Positions 11,494 through 19,772 of a stretch of 64,000 bases of DNA are shown piece by piece. Every line of letters begins with the position of its first letter. Within the stretch, counting starts at the first letter, position 1. The notes beneath the pieces were generated by a model. That model ran no database searches. It was not told where the DNA came from and worked only from the letters and a program-made list of their open reading frames with translations. The stretch is taken from NCBI RefSeq assembly GCF_036016755.1, contig NZ_JAYXIH010000015.1, positions 1 to 64,000 on the forward strand, given 5' to 3'. The position numbers were made by a program, and so were the translations under genes. This DNA comes from Aurantimonas coralicida_A (GTDB taxonomy: Bacteria; Pseudomonadota; Alphaproteobacteria; Rhizobiales; Rhizobiaceae).

Positions 11494-13101
11494 TCAGGCG
11501 GCGCTTCCGCCGGCCACTCGTGCTCCCTCAGCGCGTTCGGCCAGGAAGCGGTGGACAGCGTCGCCGTTCATCGGCTTCGCATAGAAGAACCCCTGCACTT
11601 CATCGAGTCCCTCGAGCTTGGCGAAGACCTCCTGACGCTCGTTCTCGACCCCTTCGAGCACCGTCTCCATGCGCAGCGTCGCCGCCATACGGACGATGGT
11701 GCGCACGATCTCGGCCGTTTCTTCGCCCGATGCCAGTTCCTGGGTGAAGGAGCGATCGATCTTGAGGCGGTCGAATCGAAACTGCCTGAGATTTCCGAGG
11801 CTGGAAAATCCCGTTCCAAAATCGTCCATGGTGATCTTGACGCCGATTTCGCGGAGTTCGGCGATCATGCGAATGACGGTCGGTGTCGGATCAAGCAGGA
11901 GTGATTCCGTCACTTCGAGATCCAGGCGACCTGGGGCAAGGCCGCTCTCTTCCAACACCTCCCGCACCCGAGATGCCAATTGCCCATCCTGAAATTGGAT
12001 CGGCGACAGATTCACCGCGACGCCGATCGGCGTCGCCCAGCTGGCCGCCGCCGTGCACGCGTCGACGAGCACGCGGTTGCCCAAGTGGAAGATCAGCCCG
12101 GAACTCTCCGCCGCCGGGATGAATTCGGCGGGCGCCAACTGACCCCGGCGCGGATGGTTCCAACGGACAAGCGCCTCGAAACTGCGAATGGCGCCGTCGC
12201 GCGCCGCGATGATCGGCTGAAATTGCAGCACGAATTCATTCCGGTCGAGGCCACGCTTCATCTCGCCGACCAGTTCGGCCTCCGCGTCCTTGGCCTGACG
12301 CATCTCGGGCCGGTAGATCTCGAACGCGTTGGCATATTTCGACTTGGCCCGGTAGAGCGCGATATCAGCCGAGCGCATGACGTCGGACCAGGTCCGGCCA
12401 TCGTCGCCGACACGGGCGATGCCGATGCTGAGTCCGGGCGTCAGCGGCACATTCTCGAAGTCGATGGTCTGCCCGACGCACGCGATGAGGGTTTTTGCAA
12501 AGTCCTCGGCGTCCTCGCCAGGTTGGGGAAAGTGTACGACGAGGAATTCGTCGCCGCCGAGACGCACCGGAATATCGTCATCAAGACAGAGCTCGCGCAG
12601 TCGTCGGCCGACTTCGATCAGGACCACGTCGCCGGCGCGATGACCGAAGGTGTCGTTGATCTTTTTAAACTTGTCGAGGTCGAGCATGTAGACGAGCGCG
12701 CCGCGCTTTTGCCACAGCCGGCTCGCTATTCCCTCCTCCAGCCGGCTGGTGAGATACGAGCGATTGAACAGGCCCGTCACGGAGTCGCAATGGGCCTGCT
12801 CGCGCATCAACGCCTCGGTCTGATGCATTTGCCACAGGCGATCCTCCAGCTTGCTCTGGTGGCGGCCAATTCCCAGAAAGATCCGCCCGATCACGAGCGG
12901 CGACGACAGCGCCATGATGTGCATCGCCGTCGCCGTGAAGGTTGCACCAACGCCGGGTGCGAGCCCCTGCCAGCGACGCACCTGCATATCGATCAAAAGT
13001 CCGGTGACGGCGAACAGGGTGCCCAGCCCGAGTCCGCAAAGAGTATAGGTCCGCTCCAACGGATTCAGGCGGAAATTGTTCAGCGGTTTGAAAAAGAACA
13101 C
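11494..13101 (-). CDS. Membrane GGDEF–EAL cyclic-di-GMP enzyme
   Basis: A 535-aa protein with two N-terminal transmembrane helices (about residues 21–38 and 54–80) and no recognisable sensor domain. A diguanylate cyclase domain with intact VRLGGDEFLVV follows, then a phosphodiesterase domain with FEALVRWNHPRRG and loop-6 MDDFGTGFSSLGNL, both intact. Both activities are therefore possible. The position equivalent to the RxxD inhibitory site reads LDDD, so product inhibition through the classical I-site is probably lost. It runs convergently with lsrB. It likely tunes c-di-GMP for the motility-to-biofilm switch, in keeping with the exopolysaccharide and Tad-type genes downstream; this last link is inference. 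Confidence 0.92.
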   Translation of the reverse strand: MFFFKPLNNFRLNPLERTYTLCGLGLGTLFAVTGLLIDMQVRRWQGLAPGVGATFTATAMHIMALSSPLVIGRIFLGIGRHQSKLEDRLWQMHQTEALMREQAHCDSVTGLFNRSYLTSRLEEGIASRLWQKRGALVYMLDLDKFKKINDTFGHRAGDVVLIEVGRRLRELCLDDDIPVRLGGDEFLVVHFPQPGEDAEDFAKTLIACVGQTIDFENVPLTPGLSIGIARVGDDGRTWSDVMRSADIALYRAKSKYANAFEIYRPEMRQAKDAEAELVGEMKRGLDRNEFVLQFQPIIAARDGAIRSFEALVRWNHPRRGQLAPAEFIPAAESSGLIFHLGNRVLVDACTAAASWATPIGVAVNLSPIQFQDGQLASRVREVLEESGLAPGRLDLEVTESLLLDPTPTVIRMIAELREIGVKITMDDFGTGFSSLGNLRQFRFDRLKIDRSFTQELASGEETAEIVRTIVRMAATLRMETVLEGVENERQEVFAKLEGLDEVQGFFYAKPMNGDAVHRFLAERAEGARVAGGSAA

Positions 13102-13243
13102 GTCCGCGATCCAGTGTCTCGAAGAGTTGACAGAGCCTTATCCGCAATCCGGGGTGGAGTGATACCAATTTAGGTTGTTCTGCTTTCGAGCGAATTAACG
13201 CCTCAGGAAAAACATAGCTCTCCAGGCAAACGGAGTTTCCGCC

Positions 13244-14047
13244 ATGTCGCCACATCCATCCCTGATCGCGGCCATCGGCGACGTACATGGCGCGGCCGGG
13301 CTGCTTTCGACGCTTCTTCAGGGGCTCGACACGGTCGCGGAGAGCCGGAAGACACCCATGGAGATCATCTTCCTCGGCGATATCGTCGACAGGGGGCCGG
13401 CCAGTCGCGGCGCCCTCGATCTCGTCGTCGAAGCGATCGCAACCCATCCGAATTCCCGGCTTCTTATAGGCAATCACGACTGGTGGTTGCTGCAATTTCT
13501 TAAAGGTGAACTCGACCGCGACGCGATCGACAATTGGCTGGACCAGGGCGGCGCAGCCACTCTCGCTTCCTATGGCGCAGCCACGGAACGCGACCTCGAC
13601 GCCATCCGAAGACGGATCCTGCGGGACCGGCCGGAGCATTTGGAACTCCTGTCCGACGCCGCGACGATCGCGGTCGACGGCAGCTTCGCCTTCGTCCATG
13701 CCGGAATCGATCCGCGTCGACCGATCGACCGGCAGGATGCGCACGACTGCCTATGGATCCGCGCGCCCTTCCTCGACCATATCGGACGGCTCAGCCACGT
13801 CGTCGTGCATGGCCATCAGCCCCAAAAGGGCGGCCGTCCGGTGGTTACGGAGAACCGCATCTCGATGGACACCGGCGCCGTTTTCACCGGCCGGCTCTCG
13901 GCCGTAGTCATCGATCGGAACAGCGAACAACTCGAATTTTTCGCCGCCACCGGAGCGGGTGGCTTTGCGGCGGTTGAACCGGTCCGCCTTGACCGAGGAC
14001 TTGGCACAGTCCTGGATGCTCCGGAGCCCGCAGCCGATCGCTTCTGA
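13244..14047 (+). CDS. Calcineurin-like metallophosphoesterase
   Basis: A 267-aa soluble enzyme of the PPP/ApaH-like metallophosphoesterase family. All metal-binding blocks are present in order: GDVHG (about residue 13), GDIVDRG, GNHDWW, FVHAGID and VVHGHQPQ. The family includes Ser/Thr protein phosphatases (PrpA/PrpB, rhizobial ExpA-like) and diadenosine tetraphosphatase. The combination of GDIVDRG, GNHDWW and HGHQ points to the protein-phosphatase-like branch, but the substrate cannot be decided from sequence. The ATG at 13244 follows a purine-rich AACGGAG region about 10 nt upstream. The 142-bp upstream gap, shared with the divergent GGDEF–EAL gene, contains a TTGACA at about 13,128 without a convincing -10. 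Confidence 0.85.
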   Translation: MSPHPSLIAAIGDVHGAAGLLSTLLQGLDTVAESRKTPMEIIFLGDIVDRGPASRGALDLVVEAIATHPNSRLLIGNHDWWLLQFLKGELDRDAIDNWLDQGGAATLASYGAATERDLDAIRRRILRDRPEHLELLSDAATIAVDGSFAFVHAGIDPRRPIDRQDAHDCLWIRAPFLDHIGRLSHVVVHGHQPQKGGRPVVTENRISMDTGAVFTGRLSAVVIDRNSEQLEFFAATGAGGFAAVEPVRLDRGLGTVLDAPEPAADRF

Positions 14048-14120
14048 TGTGGTCGCATCGGCGCCCGTCCCGCCGATATCTCTGGCGGTCGACACTCAAC
14101 CGCCGGGGATGTCCGCAGGC

Positions 14121-14148
14121 AAAAAAAATGGGCGGCACGAGGCCGCCC
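14121..14148 (-). terminator. Rho-independent terminator on the minus strand
   Basis: On the minus strand GGGCGGC-CTCGT-GCCGCCC (14148 to 14130) is followed by A and then eight T (14128–14121). It ends a leftward transcript, yet no established minus-strand gene lies upstream of it before the SOUL gene. This implies a small RNA or short gene in 14150–14430. Confidence 0.8.
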
Positions 14149-14151
14149 GAA

Positions 14152-14340
14152 TTATGGCTGGAGTATCAGGTCATGAAAAACCCGATGTCCTGCTAATGCG
14201 TCAGCTCCGGTTTGGTTGCGCCCTTGCCAAAAATAAATGATCCAGCCCGACGTGTTCTCGCCGGCAATTCGGCCGGGAGCCACGCCCGCGCGCGGCAAAG
14301 TCGTTAGCAGACGCAACCAACCGCGCATGGTGGCGTTATC
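14152..14340 (-). ncRNA. Candidate structured small RNA (possible pseudoknot), or short ORF
   Basis: This 391-bp gap (14048–14438) has no clear gene but is highly structured. Two pairs of complementary segments cross each other: 14190–14196 (CTGCTAA) with 14304–14310 (TTAGCAG), and 14209–14220 with 14312–14322 (11 pairs with one bulge). That is the layout of an H-type pseudoknot. A further hairpin (CTCGCCGGC/CCGGGAG) sits between them. The minus-strand terminator at 14121–14148 follows directly. A 74-codon frame (14376 to 14152; 58 codons from an inner ATG at 14331) ends 4 bp before the terminator. Its peptide resembles nothing I know, so coding is the weaker option. Exact RNA ends are unknown. 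Confidence 0.4.
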
Positions 14341-14438
14341 GCAACGAATACTCTTGCGCCACCGCCCGATCGGCATGACCTAAGTGCCCGGAGCCAGTGT
14401 CGGCGCAGACCAACAGACGACCGCAGGAGTCCCAGCCC

Positions 14439-15455
14439 ATGTTCCGCGACAAGCCCACCGCCTATGATCGCATTGCCGATGCCCTCAGCGATGTCGGCGA
14501 GCGCATTGAAGAGCTCGAGGGGCGGGTCGTCGACCGTTTCGATCCCCGGCCGTCGCGGGCCGAGCGTGTGCGCCGATCGATTTCTCGGCACTTGCCGTTC
14601 CACACCGAGCCGACGGGCCTGTCGCGCTACATGCCGGACTTTCTGACCGGCCTTTCGATGCCGTCGGGCTCGGAGGCCCGCCGCCACATCCGGTCGCTTC
14701 GCGATGACGCCGGTGAGGGAATCGACAACGCCCGCGGCTATCTGAGTGATTTTCGCCAGCATCTTCCCGACCTTCGCCTGGCCCGCCTTCCGGGCTTTCG
14801 CGGCGGAAACCAGCCCCAGCGCGGGATCGACTACCTGCGTGACCGGCCGGAACTGACCGCGCTTCTCGTGGTAGGCGGTGCCGTCGCGGTCGTCGGCACG
14901 GCGTATTTCGTCACCAAGAAGGTACAGGAGCACACCGAGGAACCGGACTACGACGTGGTCCGCGAGGACGGGGCGATCGAAATCCGCGACTACGATGCGA
15001 TGATCGTCGCCGAGACCGTCAAGAGCGGCTATCATGAGAAGGCGCGCCGCATGGGCTTCCAGACGCTCGCCGACTACATTTTCGCCCGCAGCCGCCCCGG
15101 CAAGAAGATCAAGATGACGACCCCCGTGACCCAGCAGTTGGCCGAAGGCGATGGCCGGACCAAGGGCTGGGCCGTGCGCTTCGTCATGCCGAAGAAATTC
15201 ACTCTGGCCAGCCTCCCTGAGCCCGGCAACAGCGACGTGGCGATCAAGGAAGTTCAGGCGCGACGCATCGCGGCGATCCGCTTTTCCGGTAATTTCAATG
15301 CAACGCTCGCCAGCAAGCACCTGATGAGCCTCTACAATTATCTCGCGGACAACAATCTGAAGCAGAAGAGCGATCCCGAATACGCCTTCTATAATCCGCC
15401 CTGGACCCCTGGCTTCATGAAGCGCAACGAAATCCTGATCGAGATCGAACGCTGA
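14439..15455 (+). CDS. SOUL-family heme-binding protein with N-terminal membrane anchor region
   Basis: A 338-aa protein. Residues 1–140 are charged and have no recognised domain. A hydrophobic segment (ALLVVGGAVAVVGTAYFV, about residues 147–165) follows. The C-terminal 170 residues form a SOUL domain (DYDVVREDGAIEIRDYDAMIVAET; IKMTTPVTQQ; AFYNPPWTPGFMKRNEILIEI). SOUL proteins bind heme or related tetrapyrroles in other organisms; the bacterial role is not established. The ATG at 14439 has CAGGAG 10 nt upstream. The DNA-free N-terminal half is longer than in most bacterial SOUL proteins. Confidence 0.85.
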   Translation: MFRDKPTAYDRIADALSDVGERIEELEGRVVDRFDPRPSRAERVRRSISRHLPFHTEPTGLSRYMPDFLTGLSMPSGSEARRHIRSLRDDAGEGIDNARGYLSDFRQHLPDLRLARLPGFRGGNQPQRGIDYLRDRPELTALLVVGGAVAVVGTAYFVTKKVQEHTEEPDYDVVREDGAIEIRDYDAMIVAETVKSGYHEKARRMGFQTLADYIFARSRPGKKIKMTTPVTQQLAEGDGRTKGWAVRFVMPKKFTLASLPEPGNSDVAIKEVQARRIAAIRFSGNFNATLASKHLMSLYNYLADNNLKQKSDPEYAFYNPPWTPGFMKRNEILIEIER

Positions 15456-15539
15456 GGCATGTATGGCCGGCATTTCTTGCCGGCTGCGGGACGGCGGAGG
15501 GCGTAAAATCGCGCTCCGGCTGCCGCAGGAAAAACAAAA

Positions 15540-15562
15540 GGGTCCGCGATACCAGCGGACCC
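15540..15562 (-). terminator. Terminator between SOUL gene and cupin gene
   Basis: GGGTCCGC-GATACCA-GCGGACCC is a perfect 8-bp stem. On the minus strand it runs into TTTTGTTTTT, a good intrinsic terminator for the cupin gene. On the plus strand the tail is only TTCTT, so it may also act weakly for the SOUL gene. Confidence 0.8.
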
Positions 15563-15596
15563 TTCTTGATGTATCGAGTCCCGTACCGGTGCGATC

Positions 15597-15944
15597 TCAG
15601 ACCTTGATGACGTAGTGCTTTTTGGTCGGCTCGACGACCTTCCAACGGCCCTTGAAGCCGGGGCGGATGACGAAGCTGTCACCGGCGACGAGCTTGACTG
15701 GCTCGCAGCCCTCCTCGGTCAAGACCGAGACGCCTTCGAGAATGTGCAGGAACTCCCACTCGGTATAGTCGATCTCCCACTCGCCGGCAGTCGATTCCCA
15801 GATGCCGGCGTAAAGGCCGTTGCCATCGTCCTCGATGTTCCAGGTCTTGTTGGTGGGGCGGCCGCTCTTGATCTTTTCCTTGGCCGGCGCACCGGTCTCG
15901 ACGGCAATGCCGTCCTTGTCGAATTTCAGGAAATGTTCGGCCAT
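15597..15944 (-). CDS. Small cupin-domain protein (Cupin_3/DUF861 type)
   Basis: A 115-aa single-domain cupin. The segment YAGIWESTAGEWEIDYTEWEF gives the first conserved cupin motif and LVAGDSFVIRPGFKGRWKV the second. This composition (WEIDYTEWEF, PGFKGRW) is that of the Cupin_3 family of small proteins related to ureidoglycine aminohydrolase-like domains. No urea or purine genes lie nearby, so a specific reaction is not claimed. It ends at a strong terminator and seems to be transcribed alone. Confidence 0.85.
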   Translation of the reverse strand: MAEHFLKFDKDGIAVETGAPAKEKIKSGRPTNKTWNIEDDGNGLYAGIWESTAGEWEIDYTEWEFLHILEGVSVLTEEGCEPVKLVAGDSFVIRPGFKGRWKVVEPTKKHYVIKV

Positions 15945-16087
15945 TTCGGATCTTTCAGCAGGAAGAAAAGACTATCGGACCGGCAGAAATGCGCGGCGGC
16001 GGCCGTCGTTCCGTCATCGGCGAGAAAGCCAAAACGGCCGCCTCATGGGCGACCGTTTCAGGTCTGAGGTCGAAACCGGCGAAGGCG

Positions 16088-17365
16088 TCAGGTCTTGGCC
16101 AGCGCCTGATCGAGATCGGCGATGATGTCGGCAACGGTCTCGATGCCGATCGACAACCGCACCACGTCCGGCCCGGCGCCGGCGGCGATTTTCTGCGCGT
16201 CGGCGAGCTGCTTGTGAGTGGTCGAGGCCGGGTGGATCACCAGCGAGCGTGTGTCGCCGATATTGGCGAGATGAGAAAACAGCTCCAGCGCCTCGACGAA
16301 GGTCACGCCCGCCTCGAAGCCGCCCTTGAGCCCGAAGGTGAAGACGGCCCCTGCCCCGTTGGGCGCGTATTTTTTCATCATGGCGTGGTTCGGATCGTCT
16401 TCGAGACCCGCATAGGACACCCAGCTGACCTTGTCGTGGCCTTTGAGGTGCTGAGCGACCTTGAGCGCGTTGTCGCAATGGCGCTGCATCCTCAGCGGCA
16501 GCGTCTCGATGCCGGTCAGGAGCATGAAGGCGTTGAACGGCGAGATCGCCGGGCCGAGATCGCGCAGGCCCAGCACGCGGCAGGCGATGGCGAAGGCGAA
16601 ATTGCCGAAGGTCTCGTGCAGGACGATACCGTTATACTCTTCTCGCGGCTGCGACAGCATCGGATAGCGGTCGCTCGCAGACCAGTCGAAGGTGCCGGCG
16701 TCGACGATGGCACCGCCCATCGAATTGCCGTGGCCGCCCATGAATTTGGTCAGCGAATGGATGACGATGTCGGCCCCGTGTTCGATCGGTCGGCACAGAT
16801 ATGGCGTCGCCATGGTGTTGTCGACGATCAACGGGATGCCGTGCTTCTGGGCGATCGCCGCGACCGCCGCGATGTCGACCACGGCGCCAGCTGGATTGGC
16901 GAAGGATTCCATGAAGATCGCGCGGGTCTTGTCGGTAATCGCCGCCTCGAAGCTCGACACGTCGTCCGGGTCTGCCCATTTCACCCGCCAGTCGAACGAC
17001 TTGAAGGCGTGGCCGAACTGGTTGATCGAGCCGCCATAGAGCTTGCGCGAGGCGACGAACTCGTCGCCGGGCCGCATCAGCGCCTGGAAGACGATGAGCT
17101 GTGCGGCATGGCCCGACGCCACCGCCAAGGCCGCGGTGCCGCCTTCGAGCGCGGCGACGCGCTCCTCGAGCACGGCCTGGGTCGGGTTCATGATGCGCGT
17201 ATAGATATTGCCGAACTGCTGCAGCCCGAACAGCGAGGCGGCATGGTCGACATCGTCGAAGACGAAGGAGGTGGTCTGGTAGATCGGGGTCGCGCGGGCG
17301 CCCGTCGACGGATCCGGCTGGGCGCCGGCATGGATGGATAGTGTCTCGAACCCCGGTCCGCTCAT
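16088..17365 (-). CDS. metY: O-acetylhomoserine aminocarboxypropyltransferase (sulfhydrylase)
   Basis: A 425-aa PLP enzyme of the Cys/Met-metabolism family that forms homocysteine from O-acetylhomoserine and sulfide. Diagnostic parts are the N-terminus FETLSIHAGAQPDP, NIYTRIMNPTQAVLEER and the PLP lysine in DIVIHSLTKFMGGHG. The C-terminus has GDTRSLVIHPASTTHKQL, which distinguishes MetY from cystathionine gamma-synthase. The length is normal for MetY. The gene lies next to the CoA-binding, enoyl-CoA hydratase and rplM–rpsI group, as in other Rhizobiales, but a toxin–antitoxin pair now sits between them. Confidence 0.95.
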   Translation of the reverse strand: MSGPGFETLSIHAGAQPDPSTGARATPIYQTTSFVFDDVDHAASLFGLQQFGNIYTRIMNPTQAVLEERVAALEGGTAALAVASGHAAQLIVFQALMRPGDEFVASRKLYGGSINQFGHAFKSFDWRVKWADPDDVSSFEAAITDKTRAIFMESFANPAGAVVDIAAVAAIAQKHGIPLIVDNTMATPYLCRPIEHGADIVIHSLTKFMGGHGNSMGGAIVDAGTFDWSASDRYPMLSQPREEYNGIVLHETFGNFAFAIACRVLGLRDLGPAISPFNAFMLLTGIETLPLRMQRHCDNALKVAQHLKGHDKVSWVSYAGLEDDPNHAMMKKYAPNGAGAVFTFGLKGGFEAGVTFVEALELFSHLANIGDTRSLVIHPASTTHKQLADAQKIAAGAGPDVVRLSIGIETVADIIADLDQALAKT

Positions 17366-17572
17366 TCTTTTGCTCCCTGCGTATCTCGCCGACGGCCACT
17401 CTGCGGCCGGTTCCCGGCATCATGCCGCCGACGGCTTAGCACGGCGCGCGACAGGCGACGAGAAACCATCAACCCGTTTTTCGGCGCGAGCGGGGATATT
17501 GTTCTGCGATGCAGCGGCGGGACGGCATTTCGGGCGCGGCCTCGAGGCGCGGTGGCCTCGCGCATCCCGGAA

Positions 17573-17866
17573 TCACACCAGCTCTAGCCGCAGCGATCGT
17601 CCCACTGCCTTGGCAGCACTCGAAAGGGCGGCCAAAGTGACGTTCTCGTTGTCGGGATCGAGCAGCCGGTCGAGCTGGGAGCGGGAGGTCTCCAGGCGTT
17701 TGGCCATTTCGACCTTTGAAAGGTGCTGCTCCTTCATGGCAGCGGCAAGCTGGAAAGCCAGGACGCGCTTGACCGCCCGCTCGGTCGTCTCTTCGAGTGT
17801 TCCCTGCTCGGCGAGGAAGTCCTCAAAGCTCTCGCCGACATGGATACGTTCGATCCGCGTGCTCAT
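17573..17866 (-). CDS. higA: Antitoxin, helix-turn-helix (HigA/XRE-like)
   Basis: A 97-aa XRE-type DNA-binding protein. The helix-turn-helix is in residues about 50–72 (LSKVEMAKRLETSRSQLDRLL), followed by DPDNENVTLAALSSAAKAVG, the typical end of HigA-like antitoxins. Its ATG (17866) overlaps the stop of the upstream toxin gene in an ATGA, so the two are translationally coupled. In such systems the antitoxin binds the toxin and the complex represses the common promoter. The pair is probably horizontally acquired. Confidence 0.88.
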   Translation of the reverse strand: MSTRIERIHVGESFEDFLAEQGTLEETTERAVKRVLAFQLAAAMKEQHLSKVEMAKRLETSRSQLDRLLDPDNENVTLAALSSAAKAVGRSLRLELV

Positions 17867-18213
17867 TGCAATCCTCTCATTCTTCTTTCGGCAACGTCCA
17901 ATTCGTGCCACGGCGTCTTCTGTGTTTTCTTGATGAAACCGTGCAGCAACACAAGGCTGCCGTCGTGGACACAGAAGAACACGCGAGCGATCCGTCCGCC
18001 GGGCAGACTGCTCCTGATTTCCCAAAGACCCTTGCGGCCGTTGATCGATCGACACAATGGCATTCCGACCGGCCACCCGAACTCGGCCGTGCGGATGTCG
18101 TCGCCGATAGCCTTGCGGTCTTGCGCACCGAGCGAGAGCAACCACTCCCGGACGAAGCTGCGTCCCGCTTCCGAGGTGGCAAAACGTGCCGACAGTCGTT
18201 TTCGCTCAATCAC
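17863..18213 (-). CDS. higB: RelE/HigB-like toxin (phage Gp49-like, DUF891)
   Basis: A 116-aa toxin of the HigB/Gp49 (DUF891) family, predicted to be a ribosome-dependent mRNA endonuclease. Recognisable blocks are SEAGRSFVREWLLSLGAQD, AIGDDIRTAEFGWPVGMPL, GLWEIRSSLPGGRIARVFF and LLHGFIKKTQKTP. I chose the GTG at 18213 (MIERKRLSARF) because relatives begin a few residues before this RF segment. An in-frame ATG at 18252 would add 13 residues, but this region holds a good promoter: TTGCCA (18252–18247), 16 bp, TATATG (18230–18225). Transcription from it would give a nearly leaderless mRNA. The toxin-first order is typical of higBA. Confidence 0.85.
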   Translation of the reverse strand: MIERKRLSARFATSEAGRSFVREWLLSLGAQDRKAIGDDIRTAEFGWPVGMPLCRSINGRKGLWEIRSSLPGGRIARVFFCVHDGSLVLLHGFIKKTQKTPWHELDVAERRMRGLQ

Positions 18214-18224
18214 ATTTATTGCAC

Positions 18225-18252
18225 CATATATAATACATCCACTCTGTGGCAA
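18225..18252 (-). promoter_or_regulatory. Predicted higBA promoter
   Basis: On the minus strand, a -35 TTGCCA at 18252–18247 and a -10 TATATG at 18230–18225 are separated by 16 bp. The surrounding 30 bp is distinctly AT-rich. The expected start point near 18,218 is about 5 nt from the GTG start, so the mRNA would be almost leaderless. Confidence 0.5.
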
Positions 18253-18300
18253 TCGGAATTGTGAGAAGGGCCGATCATTCGCTTTGGGCCCCCTCCCCCG

Positions 18301-18831
18301 CTACCGCCGCGGGTTCAGCCCAAAGCTCTGGTAGCCCTTGCCCATCACCGGCTTTTTCGACGAGATCACCCGCGAATTGATGCCGTTCCAGCCGATCTCG
18401 CCGGACAGGCGCGCATATTCGATCTTCGGGCAGCGGTCCATGACGACGGTGAGCCCGGCGGCTTCCGCCTTCGCCGCCGCGTCCTCATGGCGGATGCCGA
18501 GCTGCATCCAGATCACCTTGGGCTTCGGATCGAGCGCCAGAGCTTCGTCGACGATCCCCGGCACCGCGTCGGCGCCGCGAAAGATATCGACCATGTCGAT
18601 CGGCTCTGGAATGCTCTTCAGATCGGCGTAGCAGCGCTGGCCGAGAAGATCCTGACCGGCCAGGCCCGGATTGACCGGAATGACGCGGTAACCCTTGGCC
18701 AGCAGATATTTCAGCACGAAATAGGACGGCCGCACGGACTTGGCGCTGGCGCCGACCAGCGCGATGGTCTTCACGCGGTCGAGAATGTCGCGGATCGTCG
18801 CGTCGGGATAGGTGAGCGGGGCGGCGCTCAT
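18301..18831 (-). CDS. CoA-binding (Rossmann) protein, YccU-like
   Basis: A 176-aa protein consisting of one CoA_binding domain: TIALVGASAKSVRPSYFVLKYL forms the nucleotide-binding loop, followed by YRVIPVNPGLAGQDLLG, DMVDIFRGADAVPGIVDEAL and VIWMQLGIRHEDAAAKAEAAG. It is related to the CoA-binding part of succinyl-CoA synthetases but lacks catalytic partners; the physiological ligand is not known. The ATG at 18831 overlaps the enoyl-CoA hydratase stop (ATGA), so both are in one operon. This pairing next to metY is conserved in Rhizobiales. Confidence 0.9.
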   Translation of the reverse strand: MSAAPLTYPDATIRDILDRVKTIALVGASAKSVRPSYFVLKYLLAKGYRVIPVNPGLAGQDLLGQRCYADLKSIPEPIDMVDIFRGADAVPGIVDEALALDPKPKVIWMQLGIRHEDAAAKAEAAGLTVVMDRCPKIEYARLSGEIGWNGINSRVISSKKPVMGKGYQSFGLNPRR

Positions 18832-19646
18832 TCGCCGGTCCATTCCGGTTTGCGCTTTTCCAGAAACGCCCCGATCCCCTCTTCGGCGTCCTTGGCCAGC
18901 ATGTTCTCGGTCATGACGGCGGCGGCGTAGTCGTAGGCGTCGGCGAGCCCCATCTCGGCCTGCTTGTAGAAGGCCTCCTTGCCGATCTTCACCGTCACCG
19001 GCGATTTCGAGGCGATGGTGGTGGCGTATTTGCCGACGATGGTGCCGAGATATTCCGGCGGCACGACCCGGTTGATCAGGCCGAATTCGCGGGCAGTGCG
19101 CGCGTCGATCGTCTCGCCGGTGAGCAGCATTTCCATGGCGTGCTTGCGGGTCAGATTGCGCGACAGCGCCACCATGGGCGTCGAGCAGAACAGGCCGATA
19201 TTGACGCCCGGCGTACAGAAATGCGCCTCCTCCGAGGCGATGGCGAGATCGCAGGAGGCAACGAGCTGGCAGCCGGCCGCCGTCGCGAGTCCGCCCACCT
19301 CGGCGATCACCGGCGTCGGATGGCGGACGATCGCCTGCATCAGCTCGGAGCATTTGTGCATGGTCGTCGCGAAGAAGGCGCGGCCGCGATCGGCGTCGCC
19401 GCGCCTGGCGGTCAGTTCCTTCAAATCGTGCCCGGCCGAAAAGATCTTGCCCTCGGCGGCGATGACCACGACGCGGTTGGATTTGTCCTCCGCCGCGTCC
19501 CGCAGGGCCGACAGGATCGCCTCCATCATCGCCATCGACAGGGCGTTGGCCGGCGGGCTCGACAACACGATCCGAGTGAGCCCCGGCGCGCGCTGGACGT
19601 CCACCGGATGGGTTCGCGTATCATTGAGTTCGAAAATGTCTGCCAT
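18828..19646 (-). CDS. Enoyl-CoA hydratase/isomerase family protein
   Basis: A 272-aa crotonase-fold protein. The oxyanion-hole segments are KIFSAGHDLKELTARRGD and PTPVIAEVGGLATAAGCQLVASCDLAIASE, with TPGVNIGLFCSTPMVALSR and ARTAREFGLINRVVPPEYL following. It would act on a CoA thioester (hydration or isomerisation). The usual first catalytic glutamate of classical hydratases is not conserved in the PVIAEVGG region, so the reaction is uncertain. It is first in a two-gene operon with the CoA-binding protein and is divergent from the thioesterase gene. Confidence 0.88.
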   Translation of the reverse strand: MADIFELNDTRTHPVDVQRAPGLTRIVLSSPPANALSMAMMEAILSALRDAAEDKSNRVVVIAAEGKIFSAGHDLKELTARRGDADRGRAFFATTMHKCSELMQAIVRHPTPVIAEVGGLATAAGCQLVASCDLAIASEEAHFCTPGVNIGLFCSTPMVALSRNLTRKHAMEMLLTGETIDARTAREFGLINRVVPPEYLGTIVGKYATTIASKSPVTVKIGKEAFYKQAEMGLADAYDYAAAVMTENMLAKDAEEGIGAFLEKRKPEWTGE

Positions 19647-19772
19647 GCCCGGTCCTCTTGTTCACAGGAAGGGGCGTCAGCCGGCCGATGCCCCGGCCCT
19701 ATCTAGATCATGGCGCCGCTTCGTGCCATCGGAAGGACCGACAAGCGAACGACACCCGATGGGAGACGCCGG

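Noticed and set aside
14152..14376. 74-codon minus-strand frame as a confident protein gene
   Set aside because: No ribosome site, no recognisable family, and the stretch is better explained by RNA structure; kept only as an alternative under the RNA candidate.
14304..15473. 389-codon frame opposite the SOUL gene, and similar long antisense frames over the GGDEF–EAL, HD-GYP, phosphomannomutase and B12-radical SAM genes
   Set aside because: All lie wholly across well-supported genes on the other strand and show the low-complexity composition of GC-rich shadows.
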